Shown here in pieces: positions 1-7,400 of a stretch of 10,295 bases of DNA. Source of the DNA: Gemmatimonadota bacterium (lineage in GTDB: Bacteria > Gemmatimonadota > Gemmatimonadetes > Longimicrobiales > Longimicrobiaceae); assembly GCA_019240375.1 (NCBI GenBank), contig JAFAYN010000155.1, positions 1 through 10,295 of the forward strand, read 5' to 3'. Position 1 is the first letter of the stretch, and every line of letters starts with the position of its first letter. A model generated the notes under the pieces. That model was not told where the DNA came from and searched no databases. It saw nothing but the letters and a program-made list of their open reading frames with translations. The position numbers were made by a program, and so were the translations under genes.

Positions 1-1062
1 CCGACCCGGACGGGCTGGCGTACGTGATCCACACCTCCGGCTCCACCGGGACCCCAAAGGGGGTGATGGTCACCCACCGCGCGGTGCTGGAATTGTCCAC
101 GGCGCTGGCCGAGGCGGTGTACCCGGCGCGCGAGGGGGTGCGGGTCAGCCTCAACGCGCCGCTGGTCTTCGACGGGTCGGTCAAGCAGTGGATCCAGCTC
201 CTGCGCGGGCACACCCTGCACCTGGTCCCCGAGCGGGAGCGCGCCCTCCCCGAGCGGATGCTGGCCTGGATCCGCGCGTCGCGGGTGGAGGTGCTGGACT
301 GCACTCCCACCGTGCTGCGCGGGCTGCTCGCCGCGGGGCTGAGCGGGGGGGCGGCGCCGGAGTGGATCCTGTGCGGCGGCGAGGCGCTGGACGCGGAAAC
401 GTGGGGCGCGCTGGAGCGCCTCCCGGGCACCCGCCTGTGCAACGTGTACGGCCCCACCGAGTTCACCGTGGACGCCACCGCCGGGTGGGCCGACGCCTCC
501 CCCGGGGTGCCGACGCTGGGGCGGCCGCTCCCCGGGACGCGGCTGTACCTGCTGGACGACCGTCTCCGCCCGGTGGCCGACGGCGAGCCCGGGGAGATCC
601 ACCTAGCCGGGGAGCGGCTGGCGCGCGGGTACCTGGGGCGCCCCGACCTGACCGCCGGGCGCTTCCTCCCCGACCCCTTCGGACCGCCGGGGGCGCGGAT
701 GTACCGCACCGGCGACCGGGCGCGCGTGACGGCCGCGGGGCTCCGCTACCTGGGGCGCGCCGACGACCAGGTCAAAATCCGCGGCGCCCGGGTGGAGCCC
801 GGCGAGGTGGCGGCGGCGCTGCGCGGGCACCCGGGGGTGCGCGACGCCGTGGTGGTGGCGCGGACCGACGCGCGCGGCGAGGTCCGCCTGGCGGCGTACC
901 TGGTCCCCGCGTCGGAGGGCGCCGCGCCGGTGGACGCGCTGCGGGCCCACCTGCGCGCCCGGCTCCCCGAGCACATGGTCCCCGCCTGGTTCGTCCCGCT
1001 GGACGCGCTCCCCGCCACCCGCAACGGCAAGCTGGACCGGGACGCGCTCCCGGAGCCGCCGC
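1..1062 (+). other. Adenylation domain 1 (partial), predicted Glu or Glu-like
   Basis: Only the part from just before A3 to A10 is present. I aligned it by eye to the GrsA Phe-A numbering. The ten pocket positions are D57, G58, K61, D99, L123, G125, V148, V156, D157 and K343 (numbered from the first full codon at nt 3), that is DGKDLGVVDK. From memory, one published glutamate signature is DAKDLGVVDK and a glutamine one is DAQDLGVVDK; the match to the Glu code is nine of ten, differing only by Gly for Ala at the second position. Asp at the first position fits an ordinary alpha-amino acid substrate. Glutamate is therefore the best guess, with Gln or a modified Glu as alternatives. Motif A8 reads VEPGEV rather than the common IELGEI, a frequent variation. 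Confidence 0.85.
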
Positions 1063-1463
1063 TGGCGGTGGAGGGGACCGACGGGGAGTACGTCGCCCCC
1101 CGCACCCCCACCGAGGAAGCGGCTGCGGCGGCGTGGGCGGAGGTGCTGGGGGTGGAGCGGGTGGGGGCGCACGACAACTTCTTCGACCTGGGGGGGACCT
1201 CCCTCCTCATGGTCCAGCTGCACGCACGACTGGGAGAGCGGTTCGGAAAGGGCCCGACCATCCCGGAGCTGTTCCAGTTCAGGACCCTGGCCGACCTGGC
1301 GGGGCACCTGGACCGGATGCGGGAAGAGCCCGAGCAGGAGCCGCGGGAAAGCTACGAGAGAGCCGGTGCGCGGAAGAGCCGCGCCGCCATGCAGCGCGCC
1401 GTACGCACCGGAGCCGGCACGAGACCCAACCTCGAGGAAGACGAAGATGAGCAATCAGGGTGA
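1..1463 (+). CDS. NRPS, C-terminal fragment: A (Glu-like) - PCP - tail; 5' end outside the window
   Basis: The reading frame is open from the window edge (first full codon at 3) to TGA 1461-1463, giving 486 residues. A GTG at 24 lies inside core motif A3 and is not a start; the real start is upstream. The protein activates an amino acid as its adenylate and holds it as a thioester on a carrier in the cytoplasm. Visible in order: A-domain motif A3 (TSGSTGTPKG, residues 11-20), A5 (NVYGPTE, 147-153), A7 (YRTGD, 234-238), A8 (QVKIRG), A10 (NGKLDR, Lys343), then a PCP with LGGTSL (Ser400), then a charged tail (440-486). There is no thioesterase or reductase, so the chain must pass to another protein. 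The next gene starts with a ketosynthase and overlaps this one by 17 bp, so the two are almost certainly co-transcribed and consecutive in the assembly line. The number of modules upstream is unknown. Confidence 0.95.
   Translation, partial: DPDGLAYVIHTSGSTGTPKGVMVTHRAVLELSTALAEAVYPAREGVRVSLNAPLVFDGSVKQWIQLLRGHTLHLVPERERALPERMLAWIRASRVEVLDCTPTVLRGLLAAGLSGGAAPEWILCGGEALDAETWGALERLPGTRLCNVYGPTEFTVDATAGWADASPGVPTLGRPLPGTRLYLLDDRLRPVADGEPGEIHLAGERLARGYLGRPDLTAGRFLPDPFGPPGARMYRTGDRARVTAAGLRYLGRADDQVKIRGARVEPGEVAAALRGHPGVRDAVVVARTDARGEVRLAAYLVPASEGAAPVDALRAHLRARLPEHMVPAWFVPLDALPATRNGKLDRDALPEPPLAVEGTDGEYVAPRTPTEEAAAAAWAEVLGVERVGAHDNFFDLGGTSLLMVQLHARLGERFGKGPTIPELFQFRTLADLAGHLDRMREEPEQEPRESYERAGARKSRAAMQRAVRTGAGTRPNLEEDEDEQSG
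12..49 (+). repeat. Near-identical A3-coding block, copy 1 (pair at 7876-7913)
   Basis: These 38 bases match 7876-7913 with one silent-scale mismatch (C at 30, T at 7894, changing His to Tyr in the protein). The block encodes LAYVI(H/Y)TSGSTG of the A domain. The protein motif is conserved, but the shared codon choice is closer than motif conservation requires, so shared ancestry or gene conversion between modules is possible. Confidence 0.8.
1089..1319 (+). other. Peptidyl carrier protein (thiolation) domain 1
   Basis: This is a carrier of about 77 residues immediately after the A domain. The phosphopantetheine attachment site is Ser400 (codon 1200-1202) in FFDLGGTSLL. The residue before the serine is Thr, where His or Asp is usual; the serine and the two glycines are intact, so the domain should be functional. 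It donates its chain to the ketosynthase encoded by the next gene. Confidence 0.93.
1320..1460 (+). other. C-terminal charged tail, possible docking segment
   Basis: This stretch of 47 residues follows the PCP and matches no catalytic domain. It has a Glu-rich opening, then a basic stretch likely to be helical (ERAGARKSRAAMQRAVR), then a very acidic end (NLEEDEDEQSG). Segments at this place in NRPS/PKS proteins often dock to the next enzyme. The partner protein has only about 14 residues before its KS, so it lacks a long N-terminal coiled coil of its own. A docking role is inferred from position and charge only. Confidence 0.5.
1434..1440 (+). promoter_or_regulatory. Ribosome binding site for the PKS-NRPS gene
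   Basis: GAGGAAG lies six bases before the ATG at 1447 (nine bases if counted from GAGG), inside the 3' end of the upstream coding sequence. It supports ATG 1447 as the start and suggests translational coupling across the 17-bp overlap. The position is good for a purine-rich Shine-Dalgarno site, and there is no room for a separate promoter between the genes. Confidence 0.75.
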
Positions 1464-4400
1464 GACGGACGCGCTGAGCGGGCAGGAGATCGCCGTCGTC
1501 GGGATGGCGGGCCGCTTCCCGGGAGCGTGGAGCGTGGAGGAGTTCTGGGACAAGATCCGCGGCGGGGTGGACTGCATCACCCGCTTCACGGAGGAGGAGC
1601 TGCTCGCCGCCGGAGTCTCGCCCGAGGAGCTGCGCCACCCCGCCTACGTCCCCGCGCAGGGGGTGCTTGAGGGGGTGGAGCTGTTCGACGCCGCCTTCTT
1701 CGGGCTGTCGCCGCGCGAGGCGACGATGATGAACCCGCAGCACCGCCTCTTCCTGGAAACGGCGTGGGAGGCGCTGGAGAACGCCGGCTACGACTCGCTG
1801 ACCTTCCAGGGGCGGATCGGCTCGTTCTCGGGGTCGGAGGTGAACAGCTACTGGCTGAACATCGCCGCGCACCCCAAGCTGCGCGAGCAGGCCGGGCTGG
1901 ACGCGCGCCTGGGGAACACCACCTCCAACGTGGCCACCCGGGTCGCCTTCGAGCTGAACCTGGAAGGCCCCAGCATGAACGTGCAGACGGCGTGCTCGTC
2001 GTCGCTGGTGGCCATCCACCTGGGGGTCCAGAGCCTCCTGGCGGGCGAGTCGGACCTGGTGCTTGCCGGCGGCGTCAACGTGATCACCCCGCAGGGGACC
2101 GGCTACGTCTGGCAGGAGGGGTCGCCCCTTTCCGCCACCGGCCACTGCCGCTCGTACGACGCGGACGCGCGCGGCGCCGTCCCCGGGAGCGGGGTGGGGA
2201 TCGTGGTGCTCCGGCGGCTGGAGGACGCGCTGGCCGACGGCGACACCGTCCACGCGGTGATCCGCGGCTCCACCGTCAACAACGACGGCTCGGCAAAGAT
2301 CGGCTACACCGCCCCGCGCAAGGACGGGCAGGCCAAGGCGATCCTGGAGGCCATCGCCGTCGCCGGGGTGGAGCCGGAAAGCATCACCTACATTGAGGGG
2401 CACGGGTCGGCCACCGAGCTGGGCGACCCGATCGAGGTGGAGGCGCTCACCCAGGCCATGCGCTCCGAGTCGGGGCGGGCGCAGTACTGCGCGCTGGGCT
2501 CGGTGAAGAGCAACGTGGGGCACCTGGACACCGCCGCCGGGGTGGCCGGGCTGATCAAGACGGTGATGGCGCTGGAGCACGCCGAGCTTCCGCCCTCGCT
2601 GCACTTCACCAAGCCGAACCCCAAGATCGACTTCGCGACCTCGCCCTTCTTCGTCAACACCGAGCTGCGCCCCTGGACCGTCGACGGGCACCCACGGCGC
2701 GCCGGGGTGTCGTCGTTCGGGATGGGCGGGACCAACGCGCACGTAGTGCTGGAAGAGGCGCCGGAGACCGAGCCCTCGGGCCCCTCGCGCCCCTGGCAGC
2801 TCCTGGTGCTGAGCGCCCGCACCCCCGCCGCCCTGGAGGCCGCCACCGACCGGCTGGCCGGGTACCTGAGGGAGCACCCCGAGGTCCCGCTGGCCGACGT
2901 GGCGCACACGCTGCGCGTCGGGCGCCGCCGCTTCGGGCAGCGCCGGGTGCTGGTGTGCCGCGACCGCGACGAGGCGATCGCCGCGCTGGAAAGCCGCGAC
3001 CCGCAGCGGGTGCTGACGCTGGTCGAGGAGTGGGACGGACGCGGGGTGGTGTTCCTCTTCCCCGGGCTGGGCGACCACTACGCCGGGATGGCGCGCGGGC
3101 TGTACGAGGCCGAGCCCGTCTTCCGCCGCGAGGTGGACCGCTGCGCCGAGATCCTCCTCCCGCTGATCGGGAGCGACATCCGCGAGGTCCTGTTCCCGGG
3201 CGAGCCCGCCCCCGAGCAGCGCGCCGACGCGGCCGCGGCCCCCGCGAAGGCCGAGACCGACCTGCGCCGGATGCTGGCGCGCGACGGCGCCTCCGACCTG
3301 GCCGGGCACCCGCTGGGGCGCACCGAGCTGGCGCAGCCGGCGGTGTTCGTGACCGAGTACGCGCTGGCCCGCACCTGGATGTCGTGGGGGGTGCAGCCCA
3401 AGGCGATGATCGGTCACTCGCTGGGCGAGTACGTGGCCGCCACGGTGGCCGGGGTGTTCACGCTGGCCGACGCGCTGGCGCTGGTGGCGGAGCGCGCCCG
3501 GCTGATCGAGGCGCTCCCCGCCGGGGCGATGCTCGCGGTTCCCATGGGCCCCGCCGAGGCGCAGGCGCTGCTCCGCGACGGGGTGGCGCTGGCCGCCTCC
3601 AACGCCCCCGGGCTCTGCACCCTGTCCGGCCCGCCCGAGGCGATCGCGGCGCTGGAAGCCGAGCTGGTCGGGCGCGGGGTGGCGTGCCGCCGCCTCAACG
3701 CCAGCCACGCCTTCCACTCCCCGATGATGGACCCGGTAGCGGAGCGGCTGGCCGACCGGGTGCGCGCCACCAAGCTCAAGGCGCCGAAGATCCCCTTCGC
3801 CTCCAACGTGACCGGCACCTGGATCACCGCCGAGGAGGCGGCGGACCCGGAATACTGGACCCGGCACCTGTGCCGCACCGTCCGCTTCGCCGAGGGAATG
3901 GAGGAGCTGCTCCGCGACCGGAGCCGCCTCCTGCTGGAGGTGGGGCCGGGGCGGACGTTGGGGACCTTCGCGCTGCAGGCCGGGGCGGCGGAGAACGCCG
4001 TGCTCGCCTCGCTGCGCCACGCCTACACCCGGCAGTCGGACCTGGCCTTCCTCCTGGAAACGCTGGGACGGCTGTGGATGGCCGGGGCGCGGGTGGACTG
4101 GAAGGGGTTCGTGAAGGGGGAGCGGCGCCACCGCGTCCCGCTCCCCACCTACCCGTTCCAGCGGCAGCGCTACTGGATCGACATGAGCGAGTTCGCCGTG
4201 GAGGGCGGGGCCGAGCCGGCGTCGCGCGCCTCCGAGCCGGCGCGCCGGGTGAGCGTCCCCGGCTGGCAGCGCGCCCTCCCCGCCCCGCGCCCCGGGGCCG
4301 GGAAGCTGGCCGGGTCGCGCTGGCTCCTGTTCGTGGACGAGGCCGGGCTGGGTGAGGGGCTCGCACGCGGGCTTGCCGGCGCCGGGGCCGAGGTGCTGAC

Positions 4401-7400
4401 CGTGCGGCCGGGGAGCGCCTTCGCCGCGGCGGGGGAGCGCACCTGGACCGTCCGCCCCGGCGCCGCGGAAGACTACCGCGCCCTGATGGAAGCGGTCCGC
4501 GCCGCGGGCGCCCCGCCGCGCGACGTGGTGCACCTGTGGAGCGTCACCGGCGAGGCCGAGCCCGAGGTCGGCTCCTTCCGCGCCGGGTTCGAGCGCGGCT
4601 ACGCCTCGCTCCTCCTCCTGGCGAGCGCGCTGGAGCGCGACGGGGCGGAGAGCGCCCGCATCCACGTGGTGGCCGACCGGCTGCACGAGGTGTCCGGCGC
4701 GGAGGAGATCGACCCCTCGCGCGCCTTCCTGCTCGGCCCGTGCGACACCATCCCGGTCGAGTTTCCGGGGGTCGCCTGCCGGGTGGTCGACGTACGGCTC
4801 CCCGCCGGGCGCGACGCCGCCCGCGTGGCCGAGCACCTGCTCGCCGAGGTGGCCTCCGACTCGGCCGAGCCGGCCACCGCGCTGCGCGGGTGGCGCCGCT
4901 GGGTGCAGGCGCCGCAGGACGTGCGCGCCGACGCCGGGGCGCAGACCCCCTTCCGCAACGGCGGGACCTACCTGTTCGCCGGGGCGCTGGGCGACAGCGC
5001 CCTCCTCCTGGCCCGGCGGGTGTCGCGCACGGCGCGCGCCCGGCTGGTGCTGACCGTCCCCACCTCCTTCCCCCCCTTCCAGGAGTGGGAAGCGTACCTG
5101 GTGCGGCAGGAGGGGAAGGACGACCCGGCCGCGCACGTGATCCGCGAGATCCGCCGCATCTACACCCCCGGGGTGGAGATGCTGGTCATCCCGGTGGACA
5201 TCGCCGACCCGGCCTCGGCCGCGGAGGCGCTGGAGCAGGCGCGCCGCGAGTTCGGGGAGATCCACGGGGTGTTCTACACCCAGCCGCAGGAGGGGGTGGG
5301 CGGAACCGACCCGTCCGGGGCCGAGGCGCCCTTCCGCTTCCTGTCCGACGCGCTGGGCACCCTGGAAGGGGCGCTGGAGGGGTGGCCGCTCGACTTCTGC
5401 CTGATCCAGACCTGGATCCCGCGCGGCGGCCCGGAGCGCACCGGGTCGCTGGCCGCGGCGCACCTGGCCGCCGCCGTGGCCCGCCGGCACGGGGTGGAGC
5501 ACCCCGTCCCCTGGACCGCCGTGACCTGGGACCGCTGGCACGAGGTGGAAGCCCCCTGGCTGGTGGACGCCGAGGAGCGGGAAACGTCCGTGGCCGAGTG
5601 GCTGCAGGCGGTGGAGAACGTCCTCGCCGTCGCGGCCGAGCCCGACGTGCGCGCCGTCTCGCGCCACGCCCCCGCGGCCCCCGCCGACGCGCCGGAGCAG
5701 ACCGCGGTAGTCGACGACCAGCGCTACGCCCGCCCCGCGCTGGCCAACGCCTACGTCCCCCCCGGCACCCCGGCCGAGACGCGCATCGCCGAGGTGTGGC
5801 AGGACATGCTGGGGATCGACCAGGTGGGGGTGCACGACGACTTCTTCTCGCTGGGCGGCCACTCGCTGTACGCCACCCAGATCATCTCCCGCGTGCGCGA
5901 CCAGTTCCAGGTGGAGCTGTCGCTGCAGGCCATCTTCGAGCACCCCACCGTGGCCGGGCTCGCCGCCCAGGTGGAAGAATTGAAGCGCACGCAGGGCGAC
6001 GTCGAGATCGTCCGTATCCGCCCGGTCGACCACTCCCGCCCGCTCCCGCTCTCCTTCCAGCAGGAGCGGATGTGGGTGCTCGACCAGCTCGAGCCCGGCA
6101 ACCCGTTCTACAACGTGGCCGCGGCGCAGCGCTTCATGGGCCCGCTCGACCTGGACGTGGCGAAGCGGAGCCTGCGCGAGATCGTCCGCCGCCACGCCAT
6201 CCTGCGCACCGGCTACGAGATGATCGACGGCGAGCCGATGCAGATCATCCACGAGGACGCCTACCCCGAGCTCAAGGTCGACGACATCCGGCACCTCCCG
6301 CAGGAGGAGCGCGAGGCCGAGGCGATGCGGCTGGAGGCCGAGGAGGCGGGGACGCCGATGGACCTGCGGAAGCCGCCGCTGGTGCAGACGCGCCTGATCC
6401 GGATGGGCGACGAGGACCACATCCTGGTCTGCTCCTTCCACCACATCGCGGTGGACGGGTGGTCGGGGGTGGTGTTCTTCCACGAGTGGATCCGGCTCTA
6501 CGCCGCCTTCCTGTACGGCGACCCGGTCCCGCTCCCGGAGCTCCCGATCCAGTACGCCGACTACGCCGTCTGGCAGCGCGAGTACCTGTCGGGCGAGCGG
6601 CTGCAGCAGCAGGTGGACCACTGGAAGCAGCACCTGGCCGACGCGCCGGCGGTGCTGGAGCTTCCCACCGACCGCCCGCGCCCGCCCTTCCGCACCTACA
6701 ACGGCGGGCTGCACAAGGTCGACATCTCCGCCGACCTCAAGAACCGGATGGAGCAGGTGAGCGCCGCCCACGGCGTGACGCTCTTCGTGAGCATGCTGGC
6801 CGTGTACAAGGCGCTCGTCTTCCGCTACACCGGGCAGGAGGACCTGATCGTCGGGACGGTGGAGGCCAACCGGCAGCAGGAGGAGACCGAGGCGCTGATC
6901 GGCTTCTTCATCAACACCCTGGCGCTGCGCAGCTCGCTGCGCGGCGATCCCACCTTCGCGGAGCTGTTCCGGCAGGTGTTCGACGTGGCGCTGCTGACCT
7001 ACGCCAACGCCGACCTCCCGCTGGAAAAGCTCCTGGAAAGCCTGCACCTGGAGCGCGACCTGAGCCGCAACCCGCTCCTGCAGGTGATGTTCGGGCTGGA
7101 GCGCCCGGCGCTCAACGTGTTCTCGGAGGAGAAGCGCCCCACCGGGCTGACGCGGGCCGAGTACGCCAACACCGGGCTGGTGGACACCGGGACCACCAAG
7201 TTCGACCTGACCTTTTTGCTCAAGGACTACCTCACCCACATCGGCGGGGTGATCGAGTACAACTCCGACCTGTTCGACGCCGGCACCATCGAGCGGATGG
7301 CGGCGAACTACTACTACATGCTGGACCAGGTGGCGGCCAACCCGGGGCTGCGCCTGTCGGAGGTGGAGGTGCTGTCCCCGGCGGAGCGCCGGCAGGTGCT

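Noticed and set aside
24..26. GTG at 24 as the start of the first gene
   Set aside because: It encodes the Val in the A3 lead-in (AYVIHTSGSTG). The frame is open to the window edge and the A domain clearly continues upstream.
1447..1463. Programmed frameshift joining the two genes into one protein
   Set aside because: There is no slippery run, a proper ribosome binding site precedes ATG 1447, and the second protein begins neatly at a KS. Two separate proteins with overlapping genes is the simpler reading.
4183..5751. A possible new domain between the AT and the carrier
   Set aside because: At first sight it shows no familiar catalytic motif, but KR landmarks (GGTYL...G.LG, LVLT, VDIADPASA, EIHGV) line up in order and at the right spacing, so it is better called an inactive KR.
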